NCBI RefSeq assembly: GCF_902859725.1
Contig: NZ_CADIJP010000032.1
Span: 1-41,588, forward strand
DNA: 41,588 bases
From: Achromobacter mucicolens
Lineage (GTDB): Bacteria; Pseudomonadota; Gammaproteobacteria; Burkholderiales; Burkholderiaceae_B
Reading direction: 5' to 3'
Part shown: piece by piece, positions 29,702-36,978 of the stretch
How the letters are laid out: each line of letters begins with the position of its first letter
Numbering within the stretch: position 1 is the stretch's first letter
Made by a program: the position numbers and the translations under genes
The notes under the pieces: model-generated
What the model saw: only the letters and a program-made list of their open reading frames with translations
Databases searched by the model: none
What the model was told of the DNA's origin: nothing

Positions 29702-29753
29702 CCGGATCCGGCGCAGTTCCGGCAAAACTGCCGCTTTAAGCCTGGCTTAAGCC
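29702..29753. promoter_or_regulatory. Cluster of small inverted repeats upstream of the ABC exporter
   Basis: Between the exporter start (29663) and the LysR stop (29801). CCGGATCCGG (29702-29711), CGGCA-AAAC-TGCCG (29720-29733) and the palindrome GGCTTAAGCC (29744-29753), with TTAAGCC repeated directly at 29736 and 29747. They could end the LysR transcript or bind a regulator of the exporter; the sequence does not decide. Confidence 0.35.
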
Positions 29754-29800
29754 ACCGCCAAGGACATTGAAGGCGCGTTGAAAGCCGAGACGCGATTTCA

Positions 29801-30688
29801 TCAAGTTGGACCGAGGTCCAGGTTGGCGAACAGGTCCGCCAGCGTGGGCACGCTGCGCGCGGGCCAGATCGCGCTCAGGTCGAAACTGGGCAGGCGCTCG
29901 CCATCGCGCACCTCGCAAAAGCGCACACCGCGAAAATCCATGGACCGTATCCAGCTGGGCAACAAGGCCACCCCGCAACCGCCCGCCACGCACGACAGCA
30001 CCGTCAACGTGCGGCTGGCCTCCTGGTTCACGTGCGCATCGTGTCCGCCCTTGCGCATGGCATCCAGGATGTCCGCATAAAATGCCGGCAACTGTGACTG
30101 CGGGTACATGACCAGACCGGCCTGCGCGATCTGCGCCATCGACACCTGACCGTCGGGCGGCACTTCGAACTCGTCGGGCACGGCGGCCACCAGCCGGTCC
30201 CGCAGCAACTGGCGCTCGCGCATGCGGCCGCCCACGGCCACGGGTGTATGCATCAGGCCGATATCGATCTCGCCCGTCTGCAAGGCCTCGGCCTGTTCGG
30301 CGTTGCTCATTTCCCGCAGGATGATGCGAACGCCCGGCGCCTGCTGGCGCATCTGGCGCAGCGCGCGCGGCAAGGTGTCAAAGAGCGCGGAGGACACCAG
30401 GCCGACCGTCAGTTGCCCCGCGCTGCCCCGCCCGATCTCGCGGGCACGGCGGGCCGCGGCGTCGATGCGCGCCACGCTGGCGCGCACGTCTTCCAGGATG
30501 GCCTGCGCGGCCGGGGTGGGCGTCGTGCCCTGCCGCGACCGTTCGAACAGCTTCACGCCCAAGTCTTTTTCCATGCGCGTCAGCGCCTGGCTCAAGGCGG
30601 GCTGTGCAATGCCCAGCCAGTCCGAAGCGCGGCTGACGCTGCCGTGGTCCACCACCGCCAGGAAGTACCGAAGGTGCCGGGTTTCCAT
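29801..30688 (-). CDS. LysR-family transcriptional regulator
   Basis: 295 residues. The LysR DNA-binding domain is complete (METRHLRYFLAVVDHGSVS, then SRASDWLGIAQPALSQAL and LGVKLFER) and is followed by a PBP2 effector domain (GQLTVGLVSSALFDTLP, VSCVAGGCGVALLP-like block). It is divergent from the amidohydrolase-Bug pair, the classical arrangement for a LysR protein that controls its neighbour. The start codon lies inside an inverted repeat (30687-30701), so the protein may repress itself. Effector unknown, perhaps the substrate of the adjacent hydrolase. Confidence 0.93.
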   Translation of the reverse strand: METRHLRYFLAVVDHGSVSRASDWLGIAQPALSQALTRMEKDLGVKLFERSRQGTTPTPAAQAILEDVRASVARIDAAARRAREIGRGSAGQLTVGLVSSALFDTLPRALRQMRQQAPGVRIILREMSNAEQAEALQTGEIDIGLMHTPVAVGGRMRERQLLRDRLVAAVPDEFEVPPDGQVSMAQIAQAGLVMYPQSQLPAFYADILDAMRKGGHDAHVNQEASRTLTVLSCVAGGCGVALLPSWIRSMDFRGVRFCEVRDGERLPSFDLSAIWPARSVPTLADLFANLDLGPT

Positions 30689-30701
30689 ATTGATCCAATA
30701 T
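30687..30701. promoter_or_regulatory. Inverted repeat ATATTG-ATC-CAATAT over the LysR start codon
   Basis: Perfect six-base arms. Includes part of the LysR start codon on the minus strand. Likely operator for self-control; the T...A ends and AT-rich centre fit LysR sites loosely. Confidence 0.5.
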
Positions 30702-30704
30702 ATA

Positions 30705-30729
30705 AAAAGCGCTTTTCCACAATGGAAAA
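30705..30729. promoter_or_regulatory. Two overlapping inverted repeats between LysR and hydrolase genes
   Basis: AAAAGCGCTTTT (30705-30716) is a perfect 12-base palindrome. TTTTCCA-CAA-TGGAAAA (30713-30729) is a perfect seven-base-arm repeat that shares the TTTT with it. Binding to one would compete with the other, as at regulatory and activation sites of LysR promoters. They lie about 70-95 bases before the hydrolase start. Confidence 0.55.
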
Positions 30730-30799
30730 CTATACATCGACTTCCTAGAATCCCGACTTACAGACCATTACATACCGGCAGTGCCGTTCCGCGAACGCC

Positions 30800-31657
30800 A
30801 TGCCGAATCAGGAGACTGCTTTGCCCTCGCCGATTCCAGGCGCCGCCGTCGACACCCACGCCCACGTGTTTCACCAAGGCCTCGCCCTTGCCGACACGCG
30901 CCGCCACACGCCGGACTACGATGCCACGCTGGCCGAGTATCTGGACCTGCTGGATGCGCATGGCATGAGCCACGGCGTGCTGGTGCAGCCCAGCTTCCTG
31001 GGCACGGACAACAGCCATCTGGTTCAAGCGCTGCGCGCGGCGCCCGCCCGGTTGCGCGGCGTGGCCGTGGTGGCGCTGGACATCACTGACACCGAATTGC
31101 AGGACCTGGCCGCCGCGGGTGTGGTTGGCATCCGCTTGAACCTTGTCGGGCTGGACAGCCCCGCATTGCAGACGCCCGCCTGGCAGTCGTTGCTTGCCCG
31201 CGTGAATGCGCTGGGGTGGCATGTGGAAATCCATCTGCAGGCTGCGCGCCTGGAAGGCGTGATGCCTGCGTTGCTAGCGGCGGGCTGCCGCGTCGTGGTG
31301 GATCATTTTGGCCGCCCGGATCCCGCGCTCGGCGTTTCGGACCCCGGTTTCCAATATCTGCTGCGCCAGGCGGACAGCGGCCGTGTGTGGGTGAAGCTGG
31401 CCGCGCCCTACCGCAACTGGGCCGCTGCCGCCTGCGCGGCCTCCGGCCGGCTGGCCACGCAGCAACTGCTGGACGCCTACACCCCCGAACGCCTGATGTG
31501 GGGCAGCGACTGGCCCCATACCGAACATCGCCACCTGGCGTCCTATGCCGCGGCCACGCAGTGGCTGGACGCCTGGATCGACGACCCCGCGCAACGGCGG
31601 GCCGTGCTTGCCGACACGCCGTTGCAGCTATTCCAATTCAAAGGAGACGCTCCATGA
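30800..31657 (+). CDS. Amidohydrolase-2 family metal-dependent hydrolase (LigI/PDC-hydrolase-like)
   Basis: 285 residues. TIM-barrel amidohydrolase marks: VDTHAHVFHQGL near the start (H-x-H pair), GVLVQPSFLGTDN, GIRLNLVG, VEIHLQAARL, VVVDHFGRPDP and LMWGSDWPHTEH (catalytic Asp). This set is typical of the 2-pyrone-4,6-dicarboxylate hydrolase group, which opens lactones of aromatic breakdown pathways, but no other genes of such a pathway are here. No signal peptide. Its stop overlaps the Bug gene start (ATGA), so the two are coupled, and a divergent LysR gene probably controls both. Confidence 0.9.
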   Translation: MPNQETALPSPIPGAAVDTHAHVFHQGLALADTRRHTPDYDATLAEYLDLLDAHGMSHGVLVQPSFLGTDNSHLVQALRAAPARLRGVAVVALDITDTELQDLAAAGVVGIRLNLVGLDSPALQTPAWQSLLARVNALGWHVEIHLQAARLEGVMPALLAAGCRVVVDHFGRPDPALGVSDPGFQYLLRQADSGRVWVKLAAPYRNWAAAACAASGRLATQQLLDAYTPERLMWGSDWPHTEHRHLASYAAATQWLDAWIDDPAQRRAVLADTPLQLFQFKGDAP

Positions 31658-32643
31658 CCCCTCTCATCAAACGCCTGGCGCAACGTAGCGCGCTGTTTGC
31701 CGCCGCCGGCCTGCTGGCTGGCGCCGCCGGCGTCGCACACGCCGCCTACCCCGAGCGCGCGGTCACGCTGGTGGTGACCTATCCGCCCGGCGGCACCGTG
31801 GACGTGGTCGCTCGCCTGATCGGCCCGAAGCTTGCGGCCGAGCTGGGCCAGCCCGTCGTCATCGAAAACCGCGGCGGCGCGGGCGGCATGATCGGCGGCG
31901 CCGTCGTCGCCAAGGCCAATCCCGACGGCTACACGCTGATGCTGGACGCCTCCAATCACGCGCAGAACCCCGCGCTGCACAGCAAGATGCAGTTCGACAC
32001 GCTGTCGGCCTTCGCGCCGGTGTCGCTGCTGCTGCGCGTGCCCAACGTGCTGGTCGTGACGCCGTCGTACGAAGTGAAGTCGGTCGCCGACCTCATCAAA
32101 CTGGGCCAGCCCGATGCCAAGGAACCGGTGTACTTTGCCTCGGCCGGTCCCGGTTCGGCCCAGCACCTGGCGGGCGAGCTGTTCAACCTGCTGGCCAAGA
32201 CCCAGCTGCAGCACGTCGCGTACAAGGGCGGCGGCCCGGCCATGATCGACGTGATGTCGGGCCAGGTGCCCGTCATGTTCGCCAGCATGGGCTCTGCCTG
32301 GCAGCACGTGAAGAACGGCAAGCTGCGCGCCGTCGCCGTCGGCGGACTGGAGCGTTCGAAGACCGCGCCCGACCTGCCCACCATCGCCGAATCGGGCGTG
32401 CCGGGCTACGAAACCTACGAATGGAACGCCGTGTTCGCCCCGGCCGGCACGCCGCCCGCCATCGTCGAACAGGTGTCGCAGGCGCTGGCCAAGGTGCTGA
32501 AGGATCCCGCGATCGCCGAACAGCTTGCCGGCATCGGCGCCGAACCCATTGGCTCCACGCCTGCCGAACTGGACACGTTCCGCCGCGCCGAGATCGAAAA
32601 GTGGCAGCGCGTCGTCAAGGAAGCGGGCCTGAAACTGGATTGA
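31654..32643 (+). CDS. Bug-family (TctC-like) periplasmic solute-binding protein
   Basis: 329 residues. Signal peptide about 1-30 (ending VAHA), then YPERAVTLVVTYPPGGTVD, GQPVVIENRGGAGG, ANPDGYTLML, HVAYKGGGPAMIDVMSGQVP and NAVFAPAGTPP, all Bug marks. ATG overlaps the hydrolase stop by four bases, with AAGGAGAC just upstream, so it is translated together with it. It probably binds the substrate or a precursor of the hydrolase for uptake. No TctAB membrane genes are present in the window. Confidence 0.94.
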   Translation: MTPLIKRLAQRSALFAAAGLLAGAAGVAHAAYPERAVTLVVTYPPGGTVDVVARLIGPKLAAELGQPVVIENRGGAGGMIGGAVVAKANPDGYTLMLDASNHAQNPALHSKMQFDTLSAFAPVSLLLRVPNVLVVTPSYEVKSVADLIKLGQPDAKEPVYFASAGPGSAQHLAGELFNLLAKTQLQHVAYKGGGPAMIDVMSGQVPVMFASMGSAWQHVKNGKLRAVAVGGLERSKTAPDLPTIAESGVPGYETYEWNAVFAPAGTPPAIVEQVSQALAKVLKDPAIAEQLAGIGAEPIGSTPAELDTFRRAEIEKWQRVVKEAGLKLD

Positions 32644-32649
32644 GTACTG

Positions 32650-32668
32650 CCGGGCCTGATGGGCCCGG
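32650..32668 (+). terminator. Hairpin directly behind the Bug gene
   Basis: CCGGGCC and GGCCCGG pair (seven base pairs, five-base loop) seven bases after the stop. It stands 20 bases before a stronger terminator and may protect the transcript end. Confidence 0.4.
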
Positions 32669-32687
32669 ACACCGCGTAGCCGGTTTG

Positions 32688-32718
32688 CGGCGCTCCATCC
32701 TGGGCGCCGTTTTTTTTT
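32688..32718 (+). terminator. Intrinsic terminator of the hydrolase-Bug operon
   Basis: CGGCGC and GCGCCG form a stem over a ten-base loop (further CC/GG pairing possible) followed at once by nine T (32710-32718). This is the clearest Rho-independent terminator in the window and separates the operon from hslR. Confidence 0.85.
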
Positions 32719-32776
32719 GCCGCGCGGGCGGGGCTATCATGACGCCTTGGACAGCTTTACCGCAGGAACCCGCTGG

Positions 32777-33160
32777 ATGGACAAGATCCGACTCGACAAA
32801 TGGCTGTGGGCCGCGCGCTTCTACAAGACGCGCAGCCTGGCTTCGCAGGAAATCGGCAAGGGCCGCGTGTTTGTGAACGGACAGCCCGCCAAACCCGCGC
32901 GCGAGGTCGGCGCCGGCGACGTCGTCGCGGTTCGCAAGGAAGACCCCGCGCTGCAGGTGCGCGTCGTGGCCGTGAGCGGCGTGCGAGGCCCCGCGCCGGT
33001 GGCGCGCCTGCTGTATGAAGAAACGCCCGAGAGCGTGGCCGCCCGCGAGCGCGCCGCCGAAATGCGGCGCCTGGCGCCCGAACCGGCGCTGGGCATCGAC
33101 GCGGGACGCCCCACCAAGCGCGATCGGCGTCTCATCGACCAGATGCGGGGCAAGTCTTGA
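32777..33160 (+). CDS. hslR: Hsp15, S4-domain ribosome-associated heat shock protein
   Basis: 127 residues from ATG 32777 (AGGAA upstream), close to the 133 of E. coli Hsp15. The S4 RNA-binding domain is at the start: IRLDKWLWAARFYKTRSLA, KGRVFVNGQPAKPAREV, GDVVAVRK. A basic C-terminal tail follows (GRPTKRDRRLIDQMRG). Hsp15 binds 50S subunits carrying a stalled nascent chain and helps to recycle them. Its stop shares a base with the start of the SUI1-like gene (TGATG), which suggests coupled translation of two translation-related factors. Confidence 0.93.
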   Translation: MDKIRLDKWLWAARFYKTRSLASQEIGKGRVFVNGQPAKPAREVGAGDVVAVRKEDPALQVRVVAVSGVRGPAPVARLLYEETPESVAARERAAEMRRLAPEPALGIDAGRPTKRDRRLIDQMRGKS

Positions 33161-33522
33161 TGAAGCGCGGCACCTCCGGCGGCCTGGTTTACTCCACGGA
33201 GTCCGGGCGCATGTGCCCGCAATGCCGCCAGCCTGTCGCGCAATGCCAGTGTCAGGCGGCCAGCCGCGCGGCCCCAGCGGGCGACGGCGTGGCGCGCGTT
33301 TCCCGCGAGACCAAGGGCCGCGGCGGCAAAAGCGTGACGCTGGTGCGCGGACTGCCGCTGGCGCCCGACGCCCTGGCCGCGTTGGGCAAGCAGCTGCGGA
33401 CCGCGTGCGGTTCGGGCGGCACCGTCAAGGACGGCGTGATCGAGGTGCAGGGCGACCACTGCGACCGCATCATCGACGCGCTCACGAAACAAGGCCACCG
33501 CGCCAAGCGCGCGGGCGGCTGA
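33160..33522 (+). CDS. SUI1/eIF1-like translation factor (YciH family)
   Basis: 120 residues from ATG 33160. A short N-terminal part with C-x2-C and C-x-C (MCPQCRQPVAQCQC) could form a small zinc knuckle. The SUI1 domain (about 45-118) shows RETKGRGGKSVTLVRGLPL, LGKQLRTACGSGGTVKDG and IEVQGDHCDRIIDALTKQGH, the family's signature blocks. Bacterial YciH-type proteins resemble eIF1 and may affect start-codon choice; the bacterial role is not settled. Coupled to hslR. Confidence 0.93.
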   Translation: MKRGTSGGLVYSTESGRMCPQCRQPVAQCQCQAASRAAPAGDGVARVSRETKGRGGKSVTLVRGLPLAPDALAALGKQLRTACGSGGTVKDGVIEVQGDHCDRIIDALTKQGHRAKRAGG

Positions 33523-33541
33523 ACCGGATCAGGACAGAACG

Positions 33542-33892
33542 ATGGAAATTCCCGTGACGGACGTCGCGAGCTGGCACGCCCATGTGTACTTCGACGCGGC
33601 AAGCCGCGATGCCGCGTTCGCCCTGCGCGAACGGATCGTTGCGACGTTTGACGGCAAGATGGAAATGGGGCGCTTCCATGAGCGCCCCGTGGGCCCGCAT
33701 CCGCAATGGAGCTACCAGATCGCGTTCGGCCCGCAGCATCTGGCCGAGATCGCCACCTGGCTGACACTGAACCACGGCGCGCTGGATGTGTTCATGCATC
33801 CGAACACCGGCAATTCGCTGCGCGACCACCGCGACTGCGCCGTGTGGATCGGGCGCAGCCACATGTTGAACCTGGCTGCGCTGGGCGGCTGA
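33542..33892 (+). CDS. DOPA 4,5-dioxygenase family protein
   Basis: 116 residues. The family pattern is seen in WHAHVYFDAASRD (H-x-H near the start), GRFHERPVGPHPQWSYQIAF and the ending HGALDVFMHPNTGNSLRDHRD. The conserved histidines are possible metal ligands. In fungi and plants this fold opens the DOPA ring to betalamic acid precursors; bacterial members are mostly uncharacterised, so the substrate is unknown. It lies 19 bases after the SUI1-like gene and may be in the same transcript; it converges with ppk2 (four bases between). Confidence 0.88.
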   Translation: MEIPVTDVASWHAHVYFDAASRDAAFALRERIVATFDGKMEMGRFHERPVGPHPQWSYQIAFGPQHLAEIATWLTLNHGALDVFMHPNTGNSLRDHRDCAVWIGRSHMLNLAALGG

Positions 33893-33896
33893 TCCC

Positions 33897-35042
33897 CTAC
33901 AGCGCGCGTCCGACGATCAGCGAATCGATCGCCATCTGCGCGTCGTCGCTCTTGCCCTCGTAGGGCAGGCGGCTCAGCACATAGCGCATGGCGTTCAGGC
34001 GCGCGCGCTTCTTGCAGTCGGACTTGACCACGATCCACGGCGCATCGGCGGTGTCGGTGTGCGCGAACATGGCTTCCTTGGCGCGCGTGTAATCGTCCCA
34101 CTTGTCCAGCGACGCCAGGTCCACCGGGCTCAGCTTCCACTGCTTGAGCGGATGCACCTTGCGCTGCTGGAAACGGCGGCGCTGTTCTTCCTGGCTGACC
34201 GAAAACCACAGCTTGATCAGCGTGATGCCGCTGCTGACGAGGTGGCGCTCGAAATCGGGCGTCTGGCGCAGAAACGCCAGGTATTCGTCCTGCGAGCAGA
34301 ATCCCATCACGCGCTCGACGCCCGCGCGGTTGTACCAGGACCGATCGAACATGACGATCTCGCCCGCGGTCGGCAGGTGCTGCACATAGCGCTGGAAGTA
34401 CCACTGGCCCTTTTCGGTGTCGGACGGCTTTTCCAGGGCGACCACGCGCGCGCCGCGCGGATTCAGGTGTTCCATCATGCGCTTGATGGTGCCGCCCTTG
34501 CCTGCCGCATCGCGCCCTTCGAACAGGATCACGACGCGCTGGCCGGTTGCCTTGACCCACGCCTGCAGCTTCAGCAGTTCGACCTGCAGCTTGTACTTCT
34601 GCTTTTCGTAATTGCGGCGCAGCATGCGGTGGCGGTAGGGATAGACGCCCTCGCGCCAATCTCCCGCCAGTTCTTCGTCGGGATTGCGGCGCGCCCCCGG
34701 CGCCTGCCGGTTGGCATCGAGCAGCGCGCGATGCACGGCCTGCGCGTCATCGGCCGACAGCGAATCGATGACGGTGCGCAGGGCCGCGCGCGCCTCGCCC
34801 GGTTCGCCCACCTGGTAGCGGCTGGCGATATCGGCCAGCACCGCCGCGGTCTCCTGCCGCGCCGCATCCTGACGCGCCGCCACGCGCTTGCTCAGTTCGA
34901 CGGCGGGCTCGGTGGCAGATGCGGCCGCCGGGCGGGCATTCGCCGTGCGCTTGGCCGCGCCCCTGGCCACGGCGGGGCGCTTGACCTGCGCCGCCGGGGC
35001 GGCTTCGTCTTGATCGGGAGCCTGCGATATCTTGTCGGTCAT
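33897..35042 (-). CDS. ppk2: Polyphosphate kinase 2 (PPK2 class I type)
   Basis: 381 residues. An Ala/Pro-rich basic N-terminal part of about 60 residues precedes the PPK2 domain. Walker A FEGRDAAGKGGTIKRM begins near 174, then MEHLNPRGARVVALEKPSD, QWYFQRYVQHLPTAGEIVMFDRSWYNRAG (cut here: lid and Walker B region about 205-240), and KVHPLKQWKLSPVD. The enzyme passes phosphate between polyphosphate and nucleoside diphosphates, mainly making GTP or ATP from polyphosphate. AGGAC precedes the ATG. A perfect FNR/Anr-type site lies 60 bases upstream, suggesting oxygen-dependent control. Confidence 0.94.
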   Translation of the reverse strand: MTDKISQAPDQDEAAPAAQVKRPAVARGAAKRTANARPAAASATEPAVELSKRVAARQDAARQETAAVLADIASRYQVGEPGEARAALRTVIDSLSADDAQAVHRALLDANRQAPGARRNPDEELAGDWREGVYPYRHRMLRRNYEKQKYKLQVELLKLQAWVKATGQRVVILFEGRDAAGKGGTIKRMMEHLNPRGARVVALEKPSDTEKGQWYFQRYVQHLPTAGEIVMFDRSWYNRAGVERVMGFCSQDEYLAFLRQTPDFERHLVSSGITLIKLWFSVSQEEQRRRFQQRKVHPLKQWKLSPVDLASLDKWDDYTRAKEAMFAHTDTADAPWIVVKSDCKKRARLNAMRYVLSRLPYEGKSDDAQMAIDSLIVGRAL

Positions 35043-35101
35043 TCGTCCTGTCCTTGCTGCGCCAAAAACTTCAACCCTAGCTTGCGCCAGGGTGCGCGAA
35101 A

Positions 35102-35115
35102 TTGATTGGGATCAA
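35102..35115. promoter_or_regulatory. Perfect FNR/Anr box TTGAT-TGGG-ATCAA
   Basis: Exact match to the FNR-type consensus TTGAT-N4-ATCAA, in the 145-base space between the divergent ppk2 and the unknown gene at 35188. On the minus strand a TAGGGT (35074-35079) lies about 32 bases from the box centre, the spacing of a class II FNR-activated promoter for ppk2. On the plus strand TACACT (35150-35155) is a possible -10 for the other gene, with less fitting spacing. Confidence 0.7.
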
Positions 35116-35187
35116 AGGTTGTAACATTTTTACACGACCCCGGCCCCTTTACACTGCACCTCCCTGTTCCCTTCGATCGCGACACCC

Positions 35188-35673
35188 ATGTGGTCATTCA
35201 TCAAGCGATGGTTCGCCGGCCCCCCGGCAGCCGAAGACCCCTTGCAGGAAATCGTGCGCTTTGATGACGCCGGGCTGACGCGCTCGGGCGAACTGGCCCG
35301 CGCGATGGGCCTGCAGGAATTCTGGCCCTGGCGCGACATTCATGAATTCGGGTTCGTTTTCACGCAGGCGATTTATCCGGACCCGTGGTTTGGCGACTAC
35401 ATGGAAAGCCTGTGGTTCGTCCGCGTGCCCACCGACGGCGGCGGGCTGATGCGGATGGACTTCGACGAGCGCGTGCTGGACATCAACCAGTTGCCCCCCG
35501 CCCTGCTCCGCAACCTGCCCGGCCTGGACATGGACGTGTTGCGCGCGGGCCTGGCGACCGCCGCGCGCGGCCTGCGCCATTTCGAGGGCGAAGGCGAGTG
35601 GGTGGCCTGGCGGCGCGCGGACGCCGCCTCTCCCGACCTGCCCTCGGCTACACGCGATCCAGACCCTGCTTGA
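35188..35673 (+). CDS. Conserved-looking protein of unknown function
   Basis: 161 residues; I do not recognise the family. No signal peptide or membrane helix: it starts MWSFIKRWFAGPPAAED and is rich in aromatic and acidic residues (EFWPWRDIHEFGFVFTQAIYPDPWFGDYMESLWFVRVP), with a C-terminal helical part (LRAGLATAARGLRHFEGEGEWVAWRR). Probably a small soluble protein. It is divergent from ppk2 across an FNR-type box and may be oxygen-regulated. Its last 26 bases overlap the end of the convergent PLP-enzyme gene. Confidence 0.75.
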   Translation: MWSFIKRWFAGPPAAEDPLQEIVRFDDAGLTRSGELARAMGLQEFWPWRDIHEFGFVFTQAIYPDPWFGDYMESLWFVRVPTDGGGLMRMDFDERVLDINQLPPALLRNLPGLDMDVLRAGLATAARGLRHFEGEGEWVAWRRADAASPDLPSATRDPDPA

Positions 35674-36838
35674 GGTCCGCCAGGATGTCCTCGGGCGTTT
35701 CCAGCCCCACGGACAGCCGCAGCAACCCTTCGGACAGGCCGTAGCGCTCGCGGTCCTCGGCCGAATAGCTGGCGTGGGTCATCGACGCCGGATGCTGGAT
35801 CAGGGTCTCGGGATCGCCCAGGCTGACCGCAATGCGCGCCAGCTTCAGGCTGTTCAAGAGCGCCTTGCCGGCGGACAACCCGCCCTTCAGCTCGAAGGCC
35901 ACCAGTCCGCCACCCGCCGCCTGCTGGCGCGCCGCGATGTCCGCGCCCGCCGTGCCGGAAAGGCCCGGATAGAACACATCCGCCACTGCCGGGTGCTCGC
36001 GCAGCAGCTTGGCCACCTTCAACGCGGATTCGCTGTGCCGCTGCACGCGCAGCTCCAGCGTCTTGATCCCGCGTAGCACCAGAAAGGCCGTGAACGGCGA
36101 CAGCGTCGCGCCCGTGAAGTAGCGCAATCCCTGCAACCGGATGGCGTCGATATGCGGCTTGCGTCCCAGCACCGCGCCCGCCAGCAGGTCGCCGTGCCCG
36201 CCCAGATACTTGGTGGCCGAATGCAGCACGATGTCCGCGCCGTGCTCGAGCGGCCGCTGCAGCACCGGCGTCGCGAACGTGTTGTCGACGATCGTCAGCA
36301 GCCCCTTGCCGCGCGCGATGGCGGAAATGGCCGCAATGTCCACCAGCCGCAGGTTGGGATTGGCGGGGGTCTCGAAGTACACGGCCCGGGTCTTGGGGCC
36401 GATGGCGGCGGCCACCGTCTGGGGCTTGGTGAAGTCCGCGAACACGGCCCGCACGCCAAAGCGGGCCAGCCCCTGCGTGAACAGCGTGAAGGCCGTGCCG
36501 TAGACAATCTGGTCGACCACGATCTCGTCGCCGCTTTGCAACAGCGAAAACAGGGTGGCCGAGATGGCCGCCATGCCCGAGGCCGTCACCACGCCGGCCT
36601 CGGCGCCTTCCAGCGACGCCAGGCGTTCTTCCAGCAGCGCCTGCGTGGGATTGCGCGTGCGGCCGTAGACATAGCCTTGGGCTTCGCCAAGCCGGATCCG
36701 GTCAAAGGCCTCGATGCTGTCCTGCGTGTAGGTGGACGTCAGGTACAGCGGCGGCGACAGCGCGCCCTGTTCGTCCAGCGGGTCGTAGCCCAGGTGGATG
36801 GCGCGGGTCGCAAAACCGTGTTGCGGGTGGTCGGTCAT
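35648..36838 (-). CDS. PLP-dependent gamma-family enzyme, methionine gamma-lyase-like
   Basis: 396 residues from ATG 36838 (AGGAG eight bases upstream; in-frame codons further up are not needed). Cys/Met-metabolism PLP fold with the cofactor lysine at 210 in SATKYLGGHGD. The N-terminus GFATRAIHLGYDP and the blocks IRLQGLRYFTGATLSP and SLGDPETLIQHPASMTH follow Pseudomonas methionine gamma-lyase closely, as I recall it. The residue matching that enzyme's Cys116 is Thr115 (VYGTAF), so activity may be shifted toward another gamma-elimination or replacement. O-succinylhomoserine sulfhydrylase or cystathionine gamma-lyase are the alternatives. The metNIQ importer lies 1.2 kb away. Confidence 0.88.
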   Translation of the reverse strand: MTDHPQHGFATRAIHLGYDPLDEQGALSPPLYLTSTYTQDSIEAFDRIRLGEAQGYVYGRTRNPTQALLEERLASLEGAEAGVVTASGMAAISATLFSLLQSGDEIVVDQIVYGTAFTLFTQGLARFGVRAVFADFTKPQTVAAAIGPKTRAVYFETPANPNLRLVDIAAISAIARGKGLLTIVDNTFATPVLQRPLEHGADIVLHSATKYLGGHGDLLAGAVLGRKPHIDAIRLQGLRYFTGATLSPFTAFLVLRGIKTLELRVQRHSESALKVAKLLREHPAVADVFYPGLSGTAGADIAARQQAAGGGLVAFELKGGLSAGKALLNSLKLARIAVSLGDPETLIQHPASMTHASYSAEDRERYGLSEGLLRLSVGLETPEDILADLKQGLDRV

Positions 36839-36978
36839 GTCATTCACTCCTGTCATCGGTGGATGCAGACGCGCATCGCGCCTGCCCTGAAATCGCTTCC
36901 CGCCGCCGGCCCGCGGCATTGACGGGGCCCAAGCGAGTCTTTACAGTCAAACGCCGTATCCCCGTTTTCGCGCGCCAC

